Of a stretch of DNA of 6,916 nt, positions 1 through 5,751 are shown one piece after another. The position numbers and the translations under genes were made by a program. The notes beneath the pieces were generated by a model. That model made no database searches, was not told the origin of the DNA, and was given only the letters and a program-made list of their open reading frames with translations. Position 1 is the stretch's first letter, and every line of letters begins with the position of its first letter. This DNA comes from Spirochaeta sp. (GTDB taxonomy: Bacteria; Spirochaetota; Spirochaetia; DSM-27196; Alkalispirochaetaceae), in contig SKHA01000038.1 of NCBI GenBank assembly GCA_007117185.1, positions 1 through 6,916 of the forward strand, read 5' to 3'.

Positions 1-962
1 ATTTCTCCGCCCACTCTCTGCGCGGAGCCGACGCCGGAACCGTTGCCGCCGCGGTGGGGGATGCACAGGTGCTGGTAGTGGATCAGACCCGGGTCCCTGC
101 GGAGCTGATTCGTCAGCTCTCTGCTGCCGTTCTGATCATCCGTCACGGCGACGGCTATGATTCGGTGGATATCGCCGCTGCCACCGAAGCGGGAATCGCG
201 GTGGCCAACAAGCCGGGATTCTGGAGCGCCGAGGCGGCGGAGCAGGCGGTGACCCTCTCCCTGGCGGTAGCGTCCCGACTGGGAACGCAGCAGCACGCCG
301 CCGCTGAAGGGGCTCGCCGGGGCAGCTGGAACCTGCGGACGGTCTATCCCATTCCGCGGCTGCGGGGGCGCACCGTGGGGGTGTTCGGGTACGGACGGAT
401 CGGCAGGCACTACGCACGGCTGATGCACGCCCTTGGCTTCCATGTGATCGTCCACGACCGCTCCGAGCCCCCGGAGAGCCTCACCGAGGCGGGGTACCGC
501 AGCGTCACCTTCGAGGAGTTGCTGCACCACGCCGATATTCTTTCCCTTCACGTCCCCGCCACCCCCGAGACGGCGGGCCTCTTTGGCGAGGCGCTGTTGC
601 GGCGGATGAAGCCGGGAGCGATCCTGATCAACACCGCCAGAGGCACCCTGGTGGACACGGATGCGCTGGTGCGGGTGCTCCAGGATGGTCATCTTCGCGG
701 CGCCGGCCTGGACGTTACCGCTCCGGAGCCGCTCCCCCCTGATCACCCTCTGCTGTCCATGCCGGAGGTGTTTGTCACCCCTCACCTGGGGTGGTACAGC
801 GAGGAGGCGATGTGGGAGATGCGCCACAGTATCGTGGAGGATGTGATCAACGCTTCACGACGCGTCCCTCCGGCGTCGGTGATCAACCGGGAGGTGCTGG
901 CAGATCCCCAGTCCCGGGCGGGGTGTTACTTCAACTCAGCGTTTCCCTCCAGTGCCCACTGA
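1..962 (+). CDS. D-2-hydroxyacid dehydrogenase (CtBP/phosphoglycerate-dehydrogenase-like), 5' partial
   Basis: This is an NAD(P)-dependent D-2-hydroxyacid dehydrogenase, which interconverts a 2-hydroxyacid and its 2-oxoacid in the cytoplasm. The frame is open from base 3 with no stop, so the true start lies left of the window; a GTG at 54 would discard good N-terminal sequence. Counting from that GTG as residue 1, a substrate-domain motif GYDSVD sits at 34-39 and the Rossmann motif GYGRIG at 112-117, followed by the acidic D135 that usually selects NAD. The catalytic triad is complete: R196 (in NTARG), E225 (in APEPLP) and H244 (in TPHLGW). About 319 residues are visible, so only some 20-30 are likely missing. 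There is no C-terminal ACT domain, which argues against a long-form SerA. The substrate cannot be read from sequence. The 3' end runs 37 bases into the convergent esterase gene. The family is certain; the substrate is unknown. Confidence 0.93.
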   Translation, partial: FSAHSLRGADAGTVAAAVGDAQVLVVDQTRVPAELIRQLSAAVLIIRHGDGYDSVDIAAATEAGIAVANKPGFWSAEAAEQAVTLSLAVASRLGTQQHAAAEGARRGSWNLRTVYPIPRLRGRTVGVFGYGRIGRHYARLMHALGFHVIVHDRSEPPESLTEAGYRSVTFEELLHHADILSLHVPATPETAGLFGEALLRRMKPGAILINTARGTLVDTDALVRVLQDGHLRGAGLDVTAPEPLPPDHPLLSMPEVFVTPHLGWYSEEAMWEMRHSIVEDVINASRRVPPASVINREVLADPQSRAGCYFNSAFPSSAH

Positions 963-1921
963 AGGATGATGTCCTGCATGTCCGGCAGCGTCTCGTGGCC
1001 GAAGTCGGGGTAGAGAATATGCTGCCGCGGTCCGGCGAGGTTGTTGTACAGGGCGAACTGGGTTGACGGGGGACAGCGGGAGTCCATCAGCCCGGTGACC
1101 ATCGTCACCGGTACGGTGATCCACCGCGCCAGGTTGACCACGTCGATATACCCCAGACGGAGAAAGAACTGGTCGATCCGCTGGTGTCGGGGGTCCCGGC
1201 GTTTCAGGTAGTACCTGAGCTCCTCGTAGGCAGAGTCGCCCCCTTCCATCTCCCACACCCGACGGTAGTCGCTCAGGAAGGGATAGATCCCCAGGACCCG
1301 GGAGATCCGCGGTTCCAGGGCGGCGCAGGCCAGCGCCAGGGCGCCGCCCTGACTGGCCCCGAAGGTGGCAACCTGCCGGGGGTCCACCTCGTTGTGGGCC
1401 AGGATGATCCGCGCCAGGATCGCCGTGTCCATGAAGACGTGCCGATAGAAGAGGTCCTCCGGGGCCCCCTCGACGCCGCGGATGATGTGACCGCGGTGGG
1501 TGTTGCCCCCGGCGCCACCGGGGTCGGTGGACTCACCACCCTGGCCGCGAACGTCCATCGCCGCGACGACGCACCCTCCCGCGGCGAGGGGCAGCAGCGA
1601 CGCCCACTCTCCGGCGTTCATGGTGTAGCCGTGAAACTTCAGCAGCCCCTGGTGGGGCTGTCCGTCCGGTTGCAGCCCCGGCAGGACCACCCGGGCGTGA
1701 ATCCGTGCGCCCATCGTGCCGGTGAAGTACAGGTCCATGCAGCGCACCCCCAGCGCGGGGATGCTGAACGCTGCCGGCTCCCACTGCGCGGAAAAGCCGT
1801 GCGCTTCCATGCGGTGCAGCTCAGTCAGCGCCCGCTGCCAGTACTGGTCAAAGTCCACCGGGCAGGGGCTGCTGCCGCGATACTCCGTGAGTTCTTCCAG
1901 GGGCAGATCTACTTGTGGCAT
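926..1921 (-). CDS. Acetyl-ester hydrolase of carbohydrate esterase family 7 (acetylxylan esterase / cephalosporin-C deacetylase)
   Basis: This alpha/beta-hydrolase of 331 residues is a standard length for carbohydrate esterase family 7. That family removes acetyl groups from short xylo-oligosaccharides and also from cephalosporin C, usually as a hexamer. Visible family marks are the oxyanion-hole segment FHGYT (97-101, Y99), RGQGG (125-129), the nucleophile elbow GASQGG with S190, D280 in TGLMDS, and H309 in the GHE motif, so the Ser-Asp-His triad is intact. There is no signal peptide, which fits a cytoplasmic enzyme acting on imported sugars. The ATG at 1919-1921 lies 3 bases after the rlmD stop, with only a weak purine-rich ribosome site inside the rlmD end, so translation is probably coupled to rlmD. 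No other xylan-use genes are visible. The family call is firm; xylan as the real substrate is inferred. Confidence 0.94.
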   Translation of the reverse strand: MPQVDLPLEELTEYRGSSPCPVDFDQYWQRALTELHRMEAHGFSAQWEPAAFSIPALGVRCMDLYFTGTMGARIHARVVLPGLQPDGQPHQGLLKFHGYTMNAGEWASLLPLAAGGCVVAAMDVRGQGGESTDPGGAGGNTHRGHIIRGVEGAPEDLFYRHVFMDTAILARIILAHNEVDPRQVATFGASQGGALALACAALEPRISRVLGIYPFLSDYRRVWEMEGGDSAYEELRYYLKRRDPRHQRIDQFFLRLGYIDVVNLARWITVPVTMVTGLMDSRCPPSTQFALYNNLAGPRQHILYPDFGHETLPDMQDIILQWALEGNAELK

Positions 1922-1924
1922 AGG

Positions 1925-3490
1925 TTACTCTACCCCGTCCGCGGTCGGCGGGTCGACCTTAAGCTCCAGGATGGCGATGTTCTCCACATGGCGGGTCTGG
2001 GGAAACATGTCCACCGGCTGCAGCGCCGTCACCCGGTATTTCCGGCGCAGCTCCAGAAGGTCTGTGGCCTGGGTCCGGGGGTTGCAGCTGATGTAGACGA
2101 TCCGCTGCGGCAGGGGGTCCAGGGCCAGAATCGCCGTGCGTGCCGCCGGGTGCAGCCCCATCCGCGGAGGGTCCACCACCAGCGCCTGGGGGGTGCCGTG
2201 CCGGGCCACCACCTCCGGGAGGACCTTCTCCACCTCTCCCTCCTCAAAGAGGGCGTTGGTGATCCCGTTGAGCTGCGCGTTCTCTCTGGCGGCGGCTACC
2301 GCGTCGGCTACCGACTCGATCCCCACCACCGTGCCTACCCGGGGCGCCAGAAAGAGGGCGATGCTGCCGATCCCGCTGTACAGGTCGAAGACCAGGGGTG
2401 ACTCGGGCAGATCCGCCAGCTCCAGCGCCCGGGTGTAGAGGTTCAGCGCCTGCTCCGGGTTGGTCTGGAAGAACGCCTTGGGGCGCAGCCGCAGCTGCAC
2501 CGGGCCGCAGTGTTCAGTGATGTACCCGGGGCCGCGGTAGGGGCGGATCTCGTGGCCGAAGATGCTGTCGTTCCGGGTGGTGTTGACCACGTAGTTGAGC
2601 TCCTCCAGATGGGGAAACTCCGCCGCCAGCGCCTGCATCACCTCCTCGATCGCCGCCGGGTTGTCCTCACCGAACATCACCGTCACCATCGCCTGGCCAC
2701 CCAGAGTGGTGCGAATGATCAGCAGCCGCAGCAGCCCGTGGTGCTCCCGGGCGTCGTAGTAGGTCAGACCGCCCTCGCCGCTCCAGCGGCGCAGGAACTC
2801 CCGGATCTGTTCGGAGGGGTCCGGCTGGAGGTGGCACTCCGTCAGGTCAAGAACGCGGTCGAAGCGGCCGGCCACGTGGAAGCCAAGACCGCGGCGGTCA
2901 GGGATCTCGGCGGCGTTGTCCACCTCCGCCTGCTGCAGCCACCGCTGGGCTCCGAAGGAGAACTCCAGTTTGTTCCGGTAGCGCCGGGTGGTTGCGGCGG
3001 GGAGGATGGGCAGGATCGCAGGCAGGGGGGTGCCCGCGGGGGGGGCGGTACCCGCCGGGGGCGTGTTGCCGGCCCCGGGGGTGTCGCCTTCCTGGGCAGG
3101 CGCGTCGCCCTGGGCAGGCCCGCCGCCCTCTGCAAGGGTGGCTACCGCCGGGAGGGTCCCTTCCACCTCGGCGAAGGCGCGCTCCACCATCAACTGCTTC
3201 AACAGAAGCTGGTCCGGGTACGCCAGATCCTGAAGGGTGCACCCGCCGCACTGGGAAAAATGGCGACAGAACGGCTGGACTCGGGGATGGTCAGTGCTGA
3301 TCAGGCGGGAGACCTCCCCGTGGAGCGCCCCGGCCTTCCGTCGTCGCACCACCACATCCACCACGTCGCCCGGGAGGGTGCCGGGAACGATCACCTTCCG
3401 GGGGCTGCCGTCGGGCAGGAGGAAGGTGCCCCGCCCCAGGCCGCGGCTGTCGATCCGTTGGATCACGATTTCAGGCAGCTCTCTGGTCAT
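1925..3490 (-). CDS. rlmD: 23S rRNA (uracil-C5)-methyltransferase RlmD/RumA-type, TrmA family
   Basis: This 521-residue SAM-dependent enzyme makes 5-methyluridine in RNA. The family member RlmD acts on U1939 of 23S rRNA. A TRAM RNA-binding domain spans about 5-63. Fe-S cluster cysteines are C75, C81 and C84 (CRHFSQCGGC), with a fourth candidate at C219 (LTECHL). The central domain starts at YRNKLEFSF (171-179). The methyltransferase domain has DLYSGIGSIALF (369-380), DPPRMG (440-445), the nucleophile C469 in YISCNPRTQ and the base E503 in HVENIAIL. The ATG at 3488-3490 is chosen because TRAM begins just after it; the upstream extension runs into trmH. A Pro/Ala/Gly-rich stretch at about 118-160 separates the Fe-S region from the core. 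No clear ribosome site precedes the start, and a promoter placed for a leaderless message is listed separately. The family is certain; U1939 rather than another uridine (RlmCD, TrmA-like) is inferred from the Fe-S cysteines. Confidence 0.93.
   Translation of the reverse strand: MTRELPEIVIQRIDSRGLGRGTFLLPDGSPRKVIVPGTLPGDVVDVVVRRRKAGALHGEVSRLISTDHPRVQPFCRHFSQCGGCTLQDLAYPDQLLLKQLMVERAFAEVEGTLPAVATLAEGGGPAQGDAPAQEGDTPGAGNTPPAGTAPPAGTPLPAILPILPAATTRRYRNKLEFSFGAQRWLQQAEVDNAAEIPDRRGLGFHVAGRFDRVLDLTECHLQPDPSEQIREFLRRWSGEGGLTYYDAREHHGLLRLLIIRTTLGGQAMVTVMFGEDNPAAIEEVMQALAAEFPHLEELNYVVNTTRNDSIFGHEIRPYRGPGYITEHCGPVQLRLRPKAFFQTNPEQALNLYTRALELADLPESPLVFDLYSGIGSIALFLAPRVGTVVGIESVADAVAAARENAQLNGITNALFEEGEVEKVLPEVVARHGTPQALVVDPPRMGLHPAARTAILALDPLPQRIVYISCNPRTQATDLLELRRKYRVTALQPVDMFPQTRHVENIAILELKVDPPTADGVE
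3029..3118 (-). repeat. Low-complexity Pro/Ala/Gly repeat segment inside rlmD
   Basis: This part of rlmD encodes residues 125-154, a run of short degenerate repeats: PAQGD then APAQEGD, and TPPAGT then APPAGT. At DNA level an 11-base word, cctgggcaggc, occurs twice 18 bases apart (3091-3101 and 3109-3119). Codons for the two PPAGT units are near copies (CCC CCG GCG GGT ACC and CCC CCC GCG GGC ACC). The reading frame stays intact. The pattern suggests growth by slippage or local duplication, giving a flexible linker between the Fe-S region and the central domain. Confidence 0.75.
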
Positions 3491-3496
3491 GTTGGG

Positions 3497-3525
3497 GTTG
3501 TAACGTTCGCGCCGGGGGTTGTCTA
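3497..3525 (-). promoter_or_regulatory. Candidate promoter for rlmD and the downstream esterase
   Basis: Read on the - strand, TAGACA (3520-3525, five of six matches to TTGACA) is followed by a 17-base spacer and TACAAC (3497-3502, four of six to TATAAT). Six bases separate the -10 box from the ATG at 3490, which would put the transcript start at or beside the start codon. That agrees with the lack of a ribosome-binding site. This is a consensus match only, and short boxes in GC-rich DNA can arise by chance. Confidence 0.4.
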
Positions 3526-3534
3526 CCCCGGCGC
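3509..3534. promoter_or_regulatory. Perfect 9-bp inverted repeat, operator-like, between rlmD and trmH
   Basis: GCGCCGGGG at 3509-3517 is matched exactly by its reverse complement CCCCGGCGC at 3526-3534, with an 8-base centre GTTGTCTA. The symmetry is in the middle of the 64-base divergent spacer, and the proposed -35 boxes of both promoters lie in its centre. A dimeric regulator bound here could control both genes. If transcribed, it would be a strong hairpin, but transcription from the proposed starts would not cross it. The repeat is seen directly; its function is inferred. Confidence 0.5.
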
Positions 3535-3548
3535 AGAGTCGGAATACT
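3519..3548 (+). promoter_or_regulatory. Candidate promoter for trmH, sharing its -35 region with rlmD
   Basis: On the + strand, TTGTCT (3519-3524, four of six) and AATACT (3543-3548, four of six) are separated by 18 bases. The -10 box ends 6 bases before the ATG at 3555, so this too would give an almost leaderless message. The -35 box occupies nearly the same bases as the opposite-facing rlmD -35 box. It is a weaker match than the rlmD promoter. Confidence 0.3.
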
Positions 3549-3554
3549 GAAGAG

Positions 3555-4250
3555 ATGCTGGATACACCGGAGTCGGCGATACTGCGCCGCTTTGTCACGC
3601 CCCAGCGCCTGGCCCGCATGGAAGGGGTCCTGGCGCAGCGCACGCGATATATCACCGTGGCGGTGGAGGATCTCTTTCAGCCCCACAACGGCAGCGCGGT
3701 ACTGCGCTCCTGCGACGCCTTCGGGGTGCAGGACGTGCACATCGTTGAGAACCGCAACCCCTGGCGGGTCAACCCCGGGGTAGAGCTGGGCACCGCTCAG
3801 TGGCTCAGCATCAACCGCTACCGCAACCCCCGGATCGAGCCGGAAGGGTCCCCGGTTGTCGGCCCGGTGGAGCAGACCGAGCTGTGCCTAACGGAGCTGC
3901 GCCGGCGGGGGTACCGCATCGTGGCGACCACCCCGCACCGTGAGGGGAATTCGCCCCACCGGATCGACCTCGAAGGCGGCCCCATGGCGCTACTCTTCGG
4001 CACGGAAAAGGAAGGGCTCACCGAGACGGCCCTGGCGGCAGCGGACGAGTACCTGGCCATTCCCATGGTGGGATTTGTGGAGAGCCTGAACATCTCCGTC
4101 TCCGCGGCGGTGACGCTGCACACCCTGAGTGCGCGGCTCAGAGAGAGCACGCTGCCCTGGGGGCTCTCCGAAGGTGAGCAGCAGGAGCTGTTCACCGCGT
4201 GGCTGCGCCGGGACGTGAAACACGCCGAGGAGATCCTCAAGCGCGGCTGA
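3555..4250 (+). CDS. trmH: tRNA (guanosine-18-2'-O)-methyltransferase TrmH, SPOUT family
   Basis: This 231-residue SpoU/TrmH-type SPOUT enzyme methylates the 2'-hydroxyl of the invariant G18 in the tRNA D-loop, using a trefoil-knot SAM site and working as a dimer. The three family motifs are present: motif 1 at 45-57 (NGSAVLRSCDAFG) with catalytic R51, motif 2 at 145-156 (ALLFGTEKEGLT), and motif 3 at 169-189, with IPMVGFVESLN followed by SVSAAV. The C-terminal helix (about 205-228, EQQELFTAWLRRDVKHAEEI) matches the extension typical of TrmH rather than RlmB or TrmL. Short N-terminal helices precede motif 1, as in the Thermus enzyme. ATG 3555 is chosen because a candidate promoter lies just upstream; a TTG at 3519 would add 12 residues and cannot be excluded. 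The gene is transcribed away from rlmD and ends 9 bases from the convergent unknown gene. Confidence 0.93.
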   Translation: MLDTPESAILRRFVTPQRLARMEGVLAQRTRYITVAVEDLFQPHNGSAVLRSCDAFGVQDVHIVENRNPWRVNPGVELGTAQWLSINRYRNPRIEPEGSPVVGPVEQTELCLTELRRRGYRIVATTPHREGNSPHRIDLEGGPMALLFGTEKEGLTETALAAADEYLAIPMVGFVESLNISVSAAVTLHTLSARLRESTLPWGLSEGEQQELFTAWLRRDVKHAEEILKRG

Positions 4251-4259
4251 ACTGTGGGG

Positions 4260-5726
4260 TCAGCGGCACTGCAGCGCCGCTGCTAGAACGATCATCCGCG
4301 CCGAGAGCAGAGTGTCCCACTGGTGAAACTCTCCCCGTTCGATCCGGCCCTGCAGCGCTTCCACGTCCTCGAGGTAGATCCGTCTGCCCTGCCGGGAGAC
4401 CCCCGAAGAGAGACGCATTTTGGCATCCCGGTGCTCACCGCACCCCGCCTGCAGCAGGACCTCCCGAGGCACCGTTCGCAGCATCGCCCGCAACGTTGAG
4501 AGCCGCGCGTCAGTGAGAGCTTTCACGAGCTGTTGCGACTGGATCTGCTTCTGCCAGACCTGGCGCAACCGCGCACCCCGGGGGTCCGAGTAGAACTGCC
4601 GGACGATGCGTGCGGCCGCTTCCGGGGGTGCCATCCCCGCTCGGACGGTTCGGCCGGCAAGATCAGCCATCACCTCCTCGCACCCCTGAACAAAACTGTC
4701 CCAGGGCAACTCCCGCGGCGGCAGCCCCCGGGCACTCTGCCCGTGATCGTACAGCTGCTCCCAGCGGCGCCGTCCCAGGGCGGAACGGAGGGTCTTCTGT
4801 TCCACCGGCGAAAGCCCCGGGACGATCCTGGCCATGGCGGTGTAGAGGGCGCCGCTGCGGTAGGCCGTCTCCACCAGGACCCGCGCGGCAACCCCACCCT
4901 GGCGGATCATCTCCCGCAGCGCCCGCACCGCGTAGCGCCCTCGCTTCTCCGCGCCCGTCCGGGGCATCGCCGAGACCACCCCGGAGAGTCCGTCCCGGCG
5001 CAGCATTCCGTCCAGCAGCCCTGCCGCGGCGTGCTCCGGTCCCGCCTCCCCGATGACCCGGGAGAAGGTATCCCGGGCCCAGTAGATCACCCGCCCGCCG
5101 GTGGCCAGGCGGACCAGCTGTACCCCCGGCGTCACCGCCGAATCCGGCACGGGGCGCGCCTTCATCTGCTCCGAGGCAATCCCCAGGGCGGACAGAGCAA
5201 GGCGCTGCCGCTGCAGGCAGCGTACCAGCTCCTGCGGCGGCCGCTCCCCGGCGTCCTCCCGGTCCAGGATGATCCACCCCGCCGCAGGAACCCGGCAGTG
5301 CCAGATCCGTTTGCGTGCCCCGGCGATCTCCCGGGCTACGTCGGCGCTGTTGACGGTGGACATCTCCACCGCCTCCCCCGGGGCGGAGCCGGCCAATGCC
5401 TGAGGGAGGATCTGCTCGTCGAAGATCCACTCCAACGCCGGCGGGGGGAGGAGAACGGGATAGCCCCGGGGGCCCACCCGGTTGGTATAGGCGGCCCCGG
5501 CGGCGATCAGGCGACCCACCAGCGCTGCCAGCCCCCCCTCGCCTCCGGCGATTCCGGTTTCACCGGCAGGGTCCAGATACATCTCGCCACGGCTCTCCCC
5601 CAGGACCAGCATAGTGTCCTTCCGGGTGGTAAGCACAAGCGTGTTGATGGGGTTGAGCCCCCGCGGTGTTGCTGGGTCTGCAGGGGGAACGGGTCTCCCC
5701 TGCGGTTTCTTCCGTAGTAGCGCCAT
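4260..5726 (-). CDS. Hypothetical basic protein, 488 residues, no recognised family
   Basis: I do not recognise this protein. Coding status is supported by a long intact frame with GC-rich third positions, a good ATG at 5724-5726, and ends that fit its neighbours (9 bases from trmH, 25 from the THUMP gene). It begins with a basic, proline-rich tail (RKKPQGRPVPPADPATPRG, 5-23). A region at about 28-155 looks like mixed beta/alpha sequence (NTLVLTTRKDTMLVLGE, then GYPVLLPPPALEWIFDEQ, then GWIILDRED). From about 165 onward it appears mostly helical. By hand count it has about 20 more Arg/Lys than Asp/Glu, so a nucleic-acid or ribosome contact is possible but not shown. No signal peptide, clear membrane span, Walker motif or SAM motif is visible. 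The C-terminal LLSARMIVLAAALQ (473-486) is hydrophobic but short. A lineage-specific protein is likely. Function is unknown. Confidence 0.82.
   Translation of the reverse strand: MALLRKKPQGRPVPPADPATPRGLNPINTLVLTTRKDTMLVLGESRGEMYLDPAGETGIAGGEGGLAALVGRLIAAGAAYTNRVGPRGYPVLLPPPALEWIFDEQILPQALAGSAPGEAVEMSTVNSADVAREIAGARKRIWHCRVPAAGWIILDREDAGERPPQELVRCLQRQRLALSALGIASEQMKARPVPDSAVTPGVQLVRLATGGRVIYWARDTFSRVIGEAGPEHAAAGLLDGMLRRDGLSGVVSAMPRTGAEKRGRYAVRALREMIRQGGVAARVLVETAYRSGALYTAMARIVPGLSPVEQKTLRSALGRRRWEQLYDHGQSARGLPPRELPWDSFVQGCEEVMADLAGRTVRAGMAPPEAAARIVRQFYSDPRGARLRQVWQKQIQSQQLVKALTDARLSTLRAMLRTVPREVLLQAGCGEHRDAKMRLSSGVSRQGRRIYLEDVEALQGRIERGEFHQWDTLLSARMIVLAAALQCR
4261..4282. other. Stem-loop at the trmH / hypothetical-gene convergent junction
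   Basis: CAGCGGC (4261-4267) pairs perfectly with GCCGCTG (4276-4282) around an 8-base loop. It begins 11 bases after the trmH stop and lies in the last codons of the opposite gene. A GC-rich 7-bp stem here could slow or end transcription from either side. However, no T-run follows on either strand, so it is not a canonical intrinsic terminator, and a codon-driven coincidence is possible. Confidence 0.25.
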
Positions 5727-5751
5727 CGTTCTGCTGATAGGATACCAACCT
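5727..5751. promoter_or_regulatory. 25-base divergent spacer with ribosome-binding site for the THUMP methyltransferase
   Basis: The spacer separates two divergent start codons. AGGA at 5739-5742 sits 9 bases before the GTG at 5752 and is a plausible Shine-Dalgarno site, which helps fix that start. On the other strand the same bases read TATCCT (5739-5744), a four-of-six -10 match for the hypothetical gene, with no good -35. Promoters for both genes must extend into the opposite coding sequences, since 25 bases cannot hold two complete ones. Confidence 0.35.

Noticed and set aside
1..962. Calling the dehydrogenase serA (phosphoglycerate dehydrogenase)
   Set aside because: No ACT or intervening regulatory domain and no serine-pathway neighbours; the family contains many substrates.
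1184..2401. 405-codon open frame on the + strand
   Set aside because: It lies antisense across the esterase and rlmD, both with complete catalytic motifs; its translation is Arg/His/Gly/Pro-rich without any domain, a GC-rich shadow.
2510..3550. 346-codon open frame on the + strand
   Set aside because: Antisense to rlmD and its promoter region; low-complexity product and no recognisable motif.
3519..3554. TTG start for trmH adding 12 residues
   Set aside because: It falls in the centre of the inverted repeat, and the added residues look unlike TrmH. It is kept as a possible alternative, not the main call.
3491..3655. Upstream extension of rlmD by 55 codons
   Set aside because: It would run into the trmH coding region and carries no TRAM-like sequence; the ATG at 3490 sits directly before the TRAM domain.
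4533..5717. 394-codon open frame on the + strand antisense to the hypothetical gene
   Set aside because: Its translation is rich in Pro/Arg/His/Gln, as expected of a GC shadow. The - strand frame is longer, fits the neighbouring gene ends and has normal residue composition.
5614..5751. ATG at 5614 as start of the THUMP methyltransferase
   Set aside because: It would overlap the divergent hypothetical gene by more than 100 bases; the GTG at 5752 with AGGA upstream begins right at the conserved N-terminal domain.
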